Made by a program: the position numbers and the translations under genes
In this document: piece by piece, positions 1 to 6,867 of the stretch
Layout of the letters: every line of letters starts with the position of its first letter
Position numbering within the stretch: position 1 is the first letter of the stretch
The notes under the pieces: generated by a model
What the model was told of the DNA's origin: nothing
Seen by the model: only the letters and a program-made list of their open reading frames with translations
Databases searched by the model: none
Source: a virus
Virus record (IMG/VR): IMGVR_UViG_3300001533_002736
Span: 1 to 20,565 of that record
Length of the DNA stretch: 20,565 nucleotides
Direction: 5' to 3' (one strand)

Positions 1-186
1 TTCATCAACAATTAATCCAAAATCAGAATCAATTCCACCATATAAAATCAATTCTCCTTCTTTCGAAATAGAAAGAAGATAATATGCTGACCTATCCCCC
101 ACCTCTTTTACTCTAAGATTTACAAAACTCCCATCATTCTCCAAATAAAACTCCATCTCTTTCCCATTTACATTCAATATCTTCAT
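1..186 (-). CDS. Hypothetical protein, N-terminal 62 residues (runs off the left edge)
   Basis: An open frame starts at ATG 184-186 and stays open to the window edge (62 codons, starting MKILNVNGKEMEFYLENDGS). An AAGGAAGGTGG ribosome binding site lies a few bases upstream, and the consensus promoter P1 stands about 55 bases further up, so it is the first gene of its transcript. The visible part looks like alternating beta strands with acidic turns. I do not recognise a family. A second ATG two bases upstream, in another frame, hits a stop after 18 codons, so the 186 start is preferred. Confidence 0.65.
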   Translation of the reverse strand, partial: MKILNVNGKEMEFYLENDGSFVNLRVKEVGDRSAYYLLSISKEGELILYGGIDSDFGLIVDE

Positions 187-240
187 ACATCCCACCTTCC
201 TTCTATCCAATTAAGGATGTTTTATTTAATGTTAATTAGA

Positions 241-269
241 ATTATAGTACAGTTATTTTATTGTGTCAA
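241..269 (-). promoter_or_regulatory. Promoter P1, perfect sigma-70 consensus
   Basis: On the minus strand TTGACA (264-269) and TATAAT (241-246) are separated by exactly 17 bases, with AT-rich sequence upstream that could act as an UP element. It sits between the terminator at 329-363 and the partial gene at 1-186, as expected for the start of a new transcript. The -35 region belongs to a motif (TACTTGAYAYAAT) shared with promoters P2, P3 and P4 in this window. Confidence 0.9.
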
Positions 270-328
270 GTAAAAAATGAAAAAGATTTGAAAAAAATTA
301 AAAGTTTTTCACGAAGGTAAAATACTAT

Positions 329-363
329 AAAAGCCCCTCATGACAGAACATGACAGGGCTTTT
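329..363 (-). terminator. Rho-independent terminator
   Basis: An outer stem AAAAGCCC/GGGCTTTT (329-336 with 356-363) encloses an inner stem TCATG/CATGA (338-342 with 349-353) and a 6-base loop, with a small asymmetric bulge between them. Read on the minus strand the hairpin runs into a TTTTATAG tail. It lies after the ribbon-helix-helix gene and before promoter P1, so it separates two transcripts. The inner part is made from two direct copies of CATGACAG. Confidence 0.75.
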
Positions 364-445
364 AGCTAAAAGTTGAATGGAAGTATGGAGAAACTTAGAA
401 AACTCTATAGTACCTTAATATGTGTACAATACTGTAACCTTTCAA

Positions 446-661
446 TCACTTCCCAACCATCTTTGAAAGTTTCAACACTTCTCTCATTAACAACTCTACT
501 CCCTTTCTCAAAGACTCCTCTTTCTTCTTTCCATATCGATTGATCATCTGCTCTGCTGCTTCCACCATAAACTCCGATCGGGTTCTATTATCAGCCTCAG
601 CATAAGCAGAAAATCTATGAGCTTGGTCATCAGTAACATATACACTAATCTTCTTCTTCAT
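446..661 (-). CDS. Ribbon-helix-helix DNA-binding protein (CopG/Arc-like)
   Basis: A 71-residue basic protein. A short beta strand (KKISVYV) is followed by two helices with the spacing typical of ribbon-helix-helix repressors, including the NRTRSEFM segment where the second helix begins. The C-terminal 30 residues form a lysine-rich amphipathic helix. Members of this family bind DNA as dimers and act as repressors or antitoxins. No toxin-like partner is next to it, so a phage transcription regulator is the simpler reading. I chose the second ATG (661) because the AAGGGG ribosome binding site abuts the first ATG at 667 with no spacing. It is the last gene before the terminator at 329-363. Confidence 0.65.
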   Translation of the reverse strand: MKKKISVYVTDDQAHRFSAYAEADNRTRSEFMVEAAEQMINRYGKKKEESLRKGVELLMREVLKLSKMVGK

Positions 662-676
662 CTTCATCCCCTTCTA

Positions 677-739
677 TCAATCGAAAACAATCTTTATCTT
701 ATATCCCTTATACTCCATCTCTTCTACTACATCACTCAT
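677..739 (-). CDS. Possible 20-residue ORF, coupled to the peptidase gene
   Basis: The ATG at 737-739 overlaps the end of the M23 peptidase gene (stop at 732-734), and the frame reads 20 codons (MSDVVEEMEYKGYKIKIVFD) to a TGA at 677-679, 10 bases before the next start. A GGGAGATGG ribosome binding site precedes it. The position and tight coupling fit this dense phage gene layout. The peptide is too short for family recognition, so it could simply be a spacer. Confidence 0.35.
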   Translation of the reverse strand: MSDVVEEMEYKGYKIKIVFD

Positions 740-1208
740 CTTCCATCTCCCTATTCAAAAATCTCTCTGGATCTACAAGAATCTCATAATGCAAATGATT
801 TCCTGTACTCAACCCTGTATTTCCTACCTTCCCTATCATCTGTCCCTTCGTAACTTCCTCTCCCTCCCTTACAAATGTCTTTGAAAGATGTCCATAAAAC
901 GTGGCCCAACCATCATCTCCTACTACTAATAAACATCCTCCATAGACAACATGACCTTTCCAATACCCATCAGGAGGAGGAAAATGAGTCCTTACTTTCC
1001 CTTCATGAGTAGAGACCACAATAGTTCCCTCTGCTGAAGCTATATCTATGGCCGTATGAAATCCGGATCTTCCACCATACCCTCCTTCTCTATACCCAAA
1101 TCCACTGGATACCCACTCTCGTTCAGAATCTACTAATGGCCAAATATCAGGATCATCAGCAAACCCTAAAAACGAAACAAACATCAAAAGAATAACCAGA
1201 ACTTTCAT
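732..1208 (-). CDS. Exported M23-family (LytM-type) zinc endopeptidase
   Basis: The 158-residue protein begins MKVLVILLMFVSFLGFADD, a signal peptide with a basic start, hydrophobic core and small residues before the cut. The rest is an M23 domain: HTAID carries the first His and Asp ligands and HLHYE near the C terminus carries the HxH pair. The TGLSTGNHLHYE block is typical of the family. M23 enzymes cut peptide crossbridges in peptidoglycan. In a phage this suggests a role at the cell wall, in lysis or entry. The start at 1208 is preferred over the ATG at 1220 because GGAGGG lies directly before it. A strong terminator (1228-1247) stands just upstream, so expression may depend on readthrough. 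Confidence 0.85.
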   Translation of the reverse strand: MKVLVILLMFVSFLGFADDPDIWPLVDSEREWVSSGFGYREGGYGGRSGFHTAIDIASAEGTIVVSTHEGKVRTHFPPPDGYWKGHVVYGGCLLVVGDDGWATFYGHLSKTFVREGEEVTKGQMIGKVGNTGLSTGNHLHYEILVDPERFLNREMEDE

Positions 1209-1227
1209 TCTACCCTCCATAAAACAA

Positions 1228-1247
1228 AGAGAGGCCGAAGCCTCTCT
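1228..1247 (-). terminator. Rho-independent terminator with UUCG tetraloop
   Basis: On the minus strand an 8-bp perfect stem AGAGAGGC/GCCTCTCT closes a TTCG tetraloop (the very stable C-UUCG-G form) and is followed by TTGTTTTAT. The stem begins at the stop codon of the DUF932 gene. It ends about 20 bases before the M23 start. It should end most transcripts of the upstream recombination unit. Confidence 0.85.
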
Positions 1248-2256
1248 AATTTTCTACTACATCCTTTACAAGCTCAACCATCTTTGTCTTTACAGAACTA
1301 CTCGGTAACATCGTTCTTTTGAACAACGTTTCCGGATTCCTATAATTCCGCAAGTGATCCAGATACTCAACTCCAGCCGACCACAATCCATAAGCTGTTC
1401 TACGATGAGGCTCTGGAATTGTCACACTATTATCCAACAGATTCTGAACCTCAAATCGAGCATTATCAATATTCCTCTGAACCCTCTCACTAACCTGTAT
1501 TTCTTTCGACACATCCGGAACAGGATCTGGAATAAAGCGCATCAGAAAGTCCTTTACCTGTTCATCTCTGACCTCTATCTCTGCAAGCTCATTAGCCAAG
1601 TGGAGAAACTCTTCATGCTGTTTTCTCGTCAAAAACAAAGCTTGTTTTGCCTGATCTATCCTGTCCATCACCTTCTTCGTATGCTTGAAGGTATACTGCA
1701 ATCCAGATCCTCTCGACTCTGCTTCGGCTGCTGTAAATGTATTCCAACATACTACCCTGACTGATATTGCTTGAGCTTTACAAGCGGCTGTTCCATCATG
1801 AGTAGTCGAAATCATCACATACGGATAAACAGGAGAATTATCTCCCTTTACCTGCAAAGGTTCATCTAACCGAACAAGAACCCACAGAAGCCTCCCTTCT
1901 TTAAGAACTCCCGCTGTCTCATACTTCATGTTCTTCTGTTCCATCAAAGCATCAACAATATCCCACAAAGTATCATTCTGAACTACCTGATAGGATCCTT
2001 TTACAACCGAAAGCATCCTCCCGTTATCACTCCTAACAAGAGCTTTCCAATCATTCATTGAAAAGATATTACTCGCTGGAATAACTTGATCTCCGGTATC
2101 TTCCTTAGCAATAGCTATAGGCTTCTCCAACACATCCCAATCGTGTCCAGCAAACTTAATTGCCTCTTCCCTTCCGGGATAGTCATCCAACACTACTGCA
2201 AGCCCATGCCACGCTGGTTTACGAACAGCAAATCCTACTTCAAACTCATGACTCAT
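1246..2256 (-). CDS. DUF932 phage/plasmid-like protein
   Basis: A 336-residue protein that matches the DUF932 (phage/plasmid-like, TIGR03299-type) family as I know it. The N-terminal part has the MSHEFEVGFAVRKPAWHGLAVVL-type opening, the middle has the VVQNDTLWDIVDAL and STTHDGTAACKA segments, and VCWNTFTAA follows. The C-terminal third is helical and ends in a segment containing TAYGLWSAGVEYLDH. The family is common in phages and plasmids and has no established function. The start at 2256 has a GGAGGA site inside the end of the preceding gene, which it overlaps by 11 bases. It is the last gene before the UUCG terminator. Confidence 0.8.
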   Translation of the reverse strand: MSHEFEVGFAVRKPAWHGLAVVLDDYPGREEAIKFAGHDWDVLEKPIAIAKEDTGDQVIPASNIFSMNDWKALVRSDNGRMLSVVKGSYQVVQNDTLWDIVDALMEQKNMKYETAGVLKEGRLLWVLVRLDEPLQVKGDNSPVYPYVMISTTHDGTAACKAQAISVRVVCWNTFTAAEAESRGSGLQYTFKHTKKVMDRIDQAKQALFLTRKQHEEFLHLANELAEIEVRDEQVKDFLMRFIPDPVPDVSKEIQVSERVQRNIDNARFEVQNLLDNSVTIPEPHRRTAYGLWSAGVEYLDHLRNYRNPETLFKRTMLPSSSVKTKMVELVKDVVEN

Positions 2257-2530
2257 ATTCTTCCTCCTCTATAATATTACTTAATTGCTCACCCACCACA
2301 GCTTTTTCTTCCTTCGTCATATATGGATCACCTATTTTGAAAAGCTTCTCCAATCCTTCTCTCTTACCAAACCTCTTTAAGTTCTTTCCTTCTATCAACT
2401 GAGCTTTTGCTTCCTCATCAGCATCCGAATCAATATCTACAAACAAAACACCTTCTATTGTACTTGGTCCTATCTGAAAAACCTCATCCAAAATCCCTTT
2501 GTAAATCGAAACAACTGTTATACTAGCCAT
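2246..2530 (-). CDS. Hypothetical 94-residue acidic protein
   Basis: The frame starts at ATG 2530 with an AGGAG site 5 bases upstream and ends inside the start of the DUF932 gene. The first half alternates hydrophobic and small residues (VVSIYKGILDEVF). The second half is charged, helical, and ends in EEEEYES. I do not recognise a family. Its coupling to the DUF932 gene suggests a joint role, but nothing more can be said. Confidence 0.7.
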   Translation of the reverse strand: MASITVVSIYKGILDEVFQIGPSTIEGVLFVDIDSDADEEAKAQLIEGKNLKRFGKREGLEKLFKIGDPYMTKEEKAVVGEQLSNIIEEEEYES

Positions 2531-2541
2531 CTCATCTCCTA

Positions 2542-2991
2542 TTATTTTATCAAACTAATCTTGTCTCTCAATCCAGATACATTCCACATAGCCACCATTT
2601 TCCTACCAGTAGCTGAATAAATCAATACTACAACCTCATCAGAATCCATCAACTCCTCCAAAAACCCTTCCGTCATAAACACAGCCTCTCCATCAGAAGA
2701 TAAACTTACTCTGAATGTTTCAGGATCTTTATCATCAAACTTAACAGATATATTACGAGAATCCGAATCAAGACTGTAACCACCCCAGTGGATAAAAGAC
2801 TCATAACCTTCTCCATCTTTTCTAACAGCTATAGCAGGTTCCATCAATGTCCCCTGAGAAACCGCAGCCTCATTAAACAGAAACGCTGTAGTTGTCCCTG
2901 CCATTAAATCTTCAGATTCCACAACCTCCCATTCTGCCATAGCAAATTGAGTCAGCAATACTAACACCACCACAAATAACATCTTCCTCAT
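2542..2991 (-). CDS. Exported VasI-like protein
   Basis: A 149-residue protein with a signal peptide (MRKMLFVVVLVLLTQFAMAE, cut likely after AMA). The mature part has the order of motifs I associate with VasI-type accessory proteins of type VI secretion loci and their phage relatives: W...DLMAGTTTAFLF, then AIAVRK, FIHWGGY, SVKFDD, RVSLSSDGEAVF and finally MWNVSGLRD. It would act outside the cytoplasm. It follows the Rad50 C-terminal half by 11 bases, an odd place for an exported protein. The family assignment is from memory of the pattern and is moderately sure; the signal peptide is clear. Confidence 0.6.
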   Translation of the reverse strand: MRKMLFVVVLVLLTQFAMAEWEVVESEDLMAGTTTAFLFNEAAVSQGTLMEPAIAVRKDGEGYESFIHWGGYSLDSDSRNISVKFDDKDPETFRVSLSSDGEAVFMTEGFLEELMDSDEVVVLIYSATGRKMVAMWNVSGLRDKISLIK

Positions 2992-3002
2992 CTTCTTACT
3001 CC

Positions 3003-3608
3003 TTATTCTGTTACTTTCGAAATCCCATCTTTCAAAGACACTTCATGTACCCTATCAGCCGCATCAATCAAATCCTTATTATGAGTTACCATAATAAACT
3101 GCACACCAAGCTTATCTGAAAGCTCCTTCATCATCATTCCAGCCTTCTGTTGCAAGTCTCTCGATACAAATCGGAACGGTTCATCCAATACCAACAATGG
3201 ACGAATCTTCTTTGACTTATACAACAATGACCAGAAAACCACTCTCAATGCAAACGAAGCTATATCAACCGCCCCTCCTCCAGTAGCGCTCATCGGATCT
3301 ACTCGCTGTCCATCACGAACAAACCAACATTCAGCTACTGTTCTATTTGCTTTAATCTCAAACGATACCTCAAACTCATAAGGCTCTGGAAATACAGCAT
3401 CTAAGGCCATACTAACTATCGACTCTATATGATACTTCAACTCCTCCTGTGTCTTTTGAGCTACCATCTGTAGAATCGTTTGGGCCTCAAGAATATTATT
3501 CAATTCTCCTTCAAGTCTTTCCATCTTTACACCAAGCTCATCTCTGCTCTCTGTCAGTGCTTGTCTCCTTCCCTCAAAATGTGACAACTTATCCCTGTAA
3601 TTCTTCAT
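3003..3608 (-). CDS. sbcC: Rad50/SbcC ATPase, C-terminal half
   Basis: A 201-residue protein: about 60 residues of coiled coil, then the C-terminal ABC lobe. The signature loop is SATGGGAVD (107-115), a degenerate form of LSGGE, followed by Walker B LLVLDEP (138-144) and the H-loop VTHN (174-177). It has no Walker A, which lies on the separate protein at 5277-6332. The two must pair to make an ATPase that works with SbcD (3865-4788) in opening and trimming DNA ends. Its start overlaps the coiled-coil gene upstream by 20 bases. That arrangement would also allow a frameshift fusion of the two. Confidence 0.85.
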   Translation of the reverse strand: MKNYRDKLSHFEGRRQALTESRDELGVKMERLEGELNNILEAQTILQMVAQKTQEELKYHIESIVSMALDAVFPEPYEFEVSFEIKANRTVAECWFVRDGQRVDPMSATGGGAVDIASFALRVVFWSLLYKSKKIRPLLVLDEPFRFVSRDLQQKAGMMMKELSDKLGVQFIMVTHNKDLIDAADRVHEVSLKDGISKVTE

Positions 3609-3831
3609 ACTTCCTCTCTATCTCCTTCTCCTTCGATTGGATCTTCTCATCAAGCTCCTCAATATCAGCATCCATCTTATCTATGAGAAGTTTTGCATCT
3701 TCAACTGAATCACACTCAAACTCTCTCTTCAACTGAGATTCAAGCTGTTCCTTCTTTCCTTCCAAACGACTCTTCTCTGACTTCTTTTTCTCAATCCTAT
3801 CTTTCATATCCATCAGCTTTTCACTATTCAT
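3589..3831 (-). CDS. Short coiled-coil protein, likely the returning arm of split Rad50
   Basis: About 80 residues, almost wholly heptad coiled coil, rich in Glu and Lys, with one Cys in the FECDSVEDAKLL segment. That segment resembles the stretch just after the zinc hook in SbcC-type proteins. It lies between sbcD and the Rad50 C-terminal half and overlaps the latter by 20 bases, so it most likely supplies the second coil arm. ATG 3829-3831 is preferred over the in-frame GTG at 3834 because GGAGG then has 6-base spacing. It is also possible that it only adapts the coil length or binds SbcD. Confidence 0.7.
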   Translation of the reverse strand: MNSEKLMDMKDRIEKKKSEKSRLEGKKEQLESQLKREFECDSVEDAKLLIDKMDADIEELDEKIQSKEKEIERKYEELQG

Positions 3832-3864
3832 CACTTTCCTCCTTAATTTTCAATACATGACAAC

Positions 3865-4788
3865 TCATTTTGCTGGGGTTTCCACAGCTTTCCATACCAT
3901 TGTCTCTACACTATCTTCTACAGGATTCTCTTGAAGATGATTCCTCAAATTATCCTCAAAACTAAGTCCAACCTCATACTCATTCCTCATATTCTCTACA
4001 AACGAGGCTATCTTCTCATCCCTCTCTTCTCTGTCCTCTTTGTAAGAAAGATCAAACACATCCTTCTCTATAGGCAAAAGAACATGATCAAGAGATCGAT
4101 ATTGCGTATCATAAATAAACACTGCAGGTTCCTCATCTACATCATCCGCTCCCATTCTCAAAAGACCACCAGGATTCACCAACAATGACTCTTCATGATT
4201 CTTAGACAAAAACTTTTCATGATTATGGCCAGTCACAAACAGATCTACATTTGGATGCTTTCTAAGAATACTATTCCCTTTTACTCCTCCAGGGATCCAT
4301 TCTTTTCCTAATACCATACCATGCCACAGTACAATCTTATTATCCTCTTCATCAAAATCCTCTTTAAGATCGGTTCCCCACCCACGTCCTATTACCTTCC
4401 ACTTTTTATTATGATCCTCAAGATCAACAAACTGTTCTTCTTTATCATGGATGTTTTCAACATACCCTCCACGAATGAGAACTCCAAGTGACGATCTTCC
4501 AAGTTCCTTCATACTATGGTACGGCAAATCATGATTCCCAGGGATCACAAGAACTCTAACTTTATATTCATCAATAATATCCATCATCAGAATCTCAAGC
4601 ATCTGAGACTGAACAGGTCTTCCAACATTGAATACATCCCCAGCATGAAGAATAGCCTCCACATCATACTTACAAGCTATTTCAAAAACAAACCTAATCT
4701 TTCTTTCCATAGCTTCATAGAAATTATCCTTTCTGGCTACTGGAACATCATCTCTTATATGCCAATCTGCTGTAAGTAAGAACTTCAT
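3865..4788 (-). CDS. sbcD: SbcD/Mre11-type DNA repair nuclease
   Basis: A 307-residue calcineurin-like phosphoesterase. The metal-binding motifs appear in order: DWH (8-10), GDVFN (50-54), GNHDLP (84-89), a later LWHGM and TGHNHEKF. These are the Mre11/SbcD ligands for two manganese ions. The partner is Rad50/SbcC, encoded in pieces on both sides. The complex cuts hairpins and protein-blocked ends and trims double-strand breaks for recombination. The C-terminal about 60 residues are helical and acidic, probably the Rad50-binding tail. The start overlaps the upstream metalloprotease stop as ATGA. Confidence 0.92.
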   Translation of the reverse strand: MKFLLTADWHIRDDVPVARKDNFYEAMERKIRFVFEIACKYDVEAILHAGDVFNVGRPVQSQMLEILMMDIIDEYKVRVLVIPGNHDLPYHSMKELGRSSLGVLIRGGYVENIHDKEEQFVDLEDHNKKWKVIGRGWGTDLKEDFDEEDNKIVLWHGMVLGKEWIPGGVKGNSILRKHPNVDLFVTGHNHEKFLSKNHEESLLVNPGGLLRMGADDVDEEPAVFIYDTQYRSLDHVLLPIEKDVFDLSYKEDREERDEKIASFVENMRNEYEVGLSFEDNLRNHLQENPVEDSVETMVWKAVETPAK

Positions 4789-5096
4789 TCTTCATCCTCC
4801 ATAAGCCATTTCACTACATCCTTATTATTACGAATAAAATCAAAAACACCATAACTCAAAGACGTAATTTGTTTTTCTTCCAAACTCCCAGCCAAATACC
4901 TTTCATCAATTGCATGCAAACATTCATGCAATAAAGCTTCCTTCTGTCTAGTAACTGGATACGAACTTCCTATTTTCATTTTAATTTCATCAAATAAATG
5001 ATGTCCAAACAACACATCTCCACCACTAATTAACTTTTCCTCAAACTCAACATCATAATTTAAGGCTCCTATTTTGACTGTCTTAGGAGCATTCAT
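4785..5096 (-). CDS. Small HEXXH zinc metalloprotease-like protein
   Basis: A 103-residue protein with HECLH at 57-61 in the helix EALLHECLHAIDE, the zinc motif of gluzincin-type proteases. The Glu in LEEKQITSLSYG further on could be the third ligand. The beta-rich start (KTVKIGALNYDVEF) and the length match small phage proteins annotated as ImmA/IrrE- or SprT-like peptidases. The substrate is unknown. It is wedged between a membrane protein and SbcD and overlaps both genes by 4 bases (ATGA), so it is made with the repair complex. Confidence 0.75.
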   Translation of the reverse strand: MNAPKTVKIGALNYDVEFEEKLISGGDVLFGHHLFDEIKMKIGSSYPVTRQKEALLHECLHAIDERYLAGSLEEKQITSLSYGVFDFIRNNKDVVKWLMEDEE

Positions 5097-5284
5097 TTCT
5101 TATCCTCCTTTCTAATCCCCATAATAAAGAACCCAGTAAAAAACAAAATTGCTCCTGGAATCCATGAAACAAAATACAAAAACAATAACCAAGGATCTTC
5201 ATGCAAAACCACCATAAAAGTTGGAGCAAATAACATCACAACCCATCCTAAAACAACAAAGAAAATACCAATAACCTTATCCAA
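5093..5284 (-). CDS. Small two-segment membrane protein
   Basis: 63 residues with two hydrophobic segments (about 4-26 and 32-54) and a basic tail RKEDKK, so probably an inner-membrane hairpin with cytoplasmic ends. The start is TTG at 5282-5284, preceded by CAGGAGG inside the end of the Rad50 N-terminal gene. The stop overlaps the protease start. No family is recognised. A membrane protein within a double-strand-break repair cluster is unusual. Confidence 0.7.
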   Translation of the reverse strand: MDKVIGIFFVVLGWVVMLFAPTFMVVLHEDPWLLFLYFVSWIPGAILFFTGFFIMGIRKEDKK

Positions 5285-6332
5285 CTTTTACCTCCTGCCC
5301 ACAAAGAGGACACACTTCCGGCATTGTCCTATCAAACAAATCCTGTTCATAATAAATATCATCTTCTATCTTCTTAATACTTCGAATAGAACTCTTCAAA
5401 GAACTAACCAAATCAACAAGAGCATTCATCTTATGATCCTTAAACTCTCTATCTATCTTTATATCTTCCAACTCATTCAAATCACTAATCAATCCATCAT
5501 AGTCAAAATCCTCAATAACAATCGAATCAAGCTCATCCACTATACCGACCATCCGATCCTGGCTTTCTTTCTTTTCATTCCTAACTTCTATCAACTTTTC
5601 TAATATATGCAGATCTTCCTCCGCTCCACTTATCCAACCAAACTGACTCAAATCAATCTGACTAAGAGGATCCACTATATTCCTAAGCTTCTCCTTATGC
5701 TCTTTCTTTCCATCAGACAGACCATACAAATACTCATATTCCTCTATCTCTTTCTTAGCCTCATCTATCCAATCCAAGTCCTCTATTTTCGTATGAACCT
5801 CTATGTACTCAGAATCTATTCTCTTCTTTTCCTTCTCAGTATCTCTTTTCCACTTATTTACATTGGATACCGCCACATCCATCTTATCCAGATTCACAAC
5901 TCGATTCAGCTTTTTGGCTATCTCTCCAGACGAATCAGACAACAGAAAAACAGAATCATGCTGCCCTTGAACGTTAATCTCATCCAGATTCAATTTCTCC
6001 TCTATTGGCCGAGGAACATTAGACCCCATTCCCTTGTACACCTCACCATCGAAACTATATTCATTTGTACTTGATCCCCTCCTACGAATAATCTCTTTCC
6101 CATCCACTTCAAGTACAACTTCCATATCCCCCTTTACTTTCCCATCTTCCTTAGCCCAGTGAGAAACCATACTCTCTCCTGACGGTTTGTTACTACACAC
6201 AAGACTAAGAGCCCTTAAAATAGAAGACTTCCCACTATCTGAGGAACCCACAATTACATTCAATCCTTCTCCAAACTCTATCTCACTATTCTTATGAGAC
6301 TGAAAGTTCCGAAGCTTAATCTTCTCTATCAT
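5277..6332 (-). CDS. sbcC: Rad50/SbcC ATPase, N-terminal half ending in the zinc hook
   Basis: A 351-residue protein. The N-terminal lobe begins MIEKIKLRNFQSHKNSE, followed by Walker A GSSDSGKSS (29-37) and a Q-loop region near VQGQHD. A coiled coil runs from about 150 to 335. The end of the protein is CPLC (341-344), the half zinc hook that joins two Rad50 molecules, with only seven residues after it. A normal Rad50/SbcC continues back along a second coil to the signature and Walker B lobe; here that part is on separate genes (3589-3831 and 3003-3608), with sbcD in between. The ATG follows the radC stop directly (TAGATG). Confidence 0.9.
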   Translation of the reverse strand: MIEKIKLRNFQSHKNSEIEFGEGLNVIVGSSDSGKSSILRALSLVCSNKPSGESMVSHWAKEDGKVKGDMEVVLEVDGKEIIRRRGSSTNEYSFDGEVYKGMGSNVPRPIEEKLNLDEINVQGQHDSVFLLSDSSGEIAKKLNRVVNLDKMDVAVSNVNKWKRDTEKEKKRIDSEYIEVHTKIEDLDWIDEAKKEIEEYEYLYGLSDGKKEHKEKLRNIVDPLSQIDLSQFGWISGAEEDLHILEKLIEVRNEKKESQDRMVGIVDELDSIVIEDFDYDGLISDLNELEDIKIDREFKDHKMNALVDLVSSLKSSIRSIKKIEDDIYYEQDLFDRTMPEVCPLCGQEVKVG

Positions 6333-6785
6333 CTACAATACTCCTTTCTCCAGGAAGCTATAATAACCACCATCAGTAACAATCATAAAATCTATAACCT
6401 CTATACCTATAAGCTGTCCAGCTTCTTTCAAACGACCCTTCACATCACTATCTTCTTTAGAATATTCTAAGTTTCCAGAAGGATGATTATGAACTAAAAG
6501 AACAGCAACAGCATTCTCTCTAATAGCCTCTCTAAAAACTTCTCTTGGATGTACCATTGTTCTATTTACTAATCCCTTAGAAACCTCATGAACCTTAATT
6601 ACTTTACGCTCTCCATCCAAAATCAAAGACACAAAATATTCTTGTTCTTTATTCCTATACTTTCTTACATAAGGCAAAACATCTTGAGGATATCTAATCC
6701 TATCCCTCTTCTTCCCTCCACCAGAAACTTCTTTCAAAAGCAATAACAACTCTTCTCGATCCAACTCATCATAATTTACTTCCAT
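6333..6785 (-). CDS. radC: RadC-family JAB/MPN domain protein
   Basis: A 150-residue protein carrying the JAMM metal motif HNHPSG (99-104), then S109 and D112, as in RadC. It has a short acidic N terminus in place of the usual helix-hairpin-helix domain (bacterial RadC is about 225 residues), so only the JAB domain is present. RadC proteins are linked by name to recombination repair, but their biochemical role is not settled. An AAGGAG site precedes the ATG directly after a strong hairpin (6806-6841). It opens the SbcCD cluster and its stop touches the Rad50 start. Confidence 0.88.
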   Translation of the reverse strand: MEVNYDELDREELLLLLKEVSGGGKKRDRIRYPQDVLPYVRKYRNKEQEYFVSLILDGERKVIKVHEVSKGLVNRTMVHPREVFREAIRENAVAVLLVHNHPSGNLEYSKEDSDVKGRLKEAGQLIGIEVIDFMIVTDGGYYSFLEKGVL

Positions 6786-6805
6786 CTTCCATCTCCTTAA
6801 ACAAA

Positions 6806-6841
6806 GGGAAGGGAACCATTTTTACCGGAGGCTCCCTTCCC
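6806..6841 (-). terminator. Terminator or attenuator hairpin upstream of radC
   Basis: On the minus strand a 12-bp stem (9 perfect pairs GGGAAGGGA/TCCCTTCCC plus GCC/GGT with one wobble) closes a 12-base loop and is followed by TTTGTTTAA. This is a good intrinsic terminator shape. Its tail merges with the radC ribosome binding site AAGGAG, so it could attenuate transcription of the radC-sbcCD unit or mask translation initiation. Confidence 0.65.
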
Positions 6842-6867
6842 ATCAATTATAATACGCCAGAAATCAA

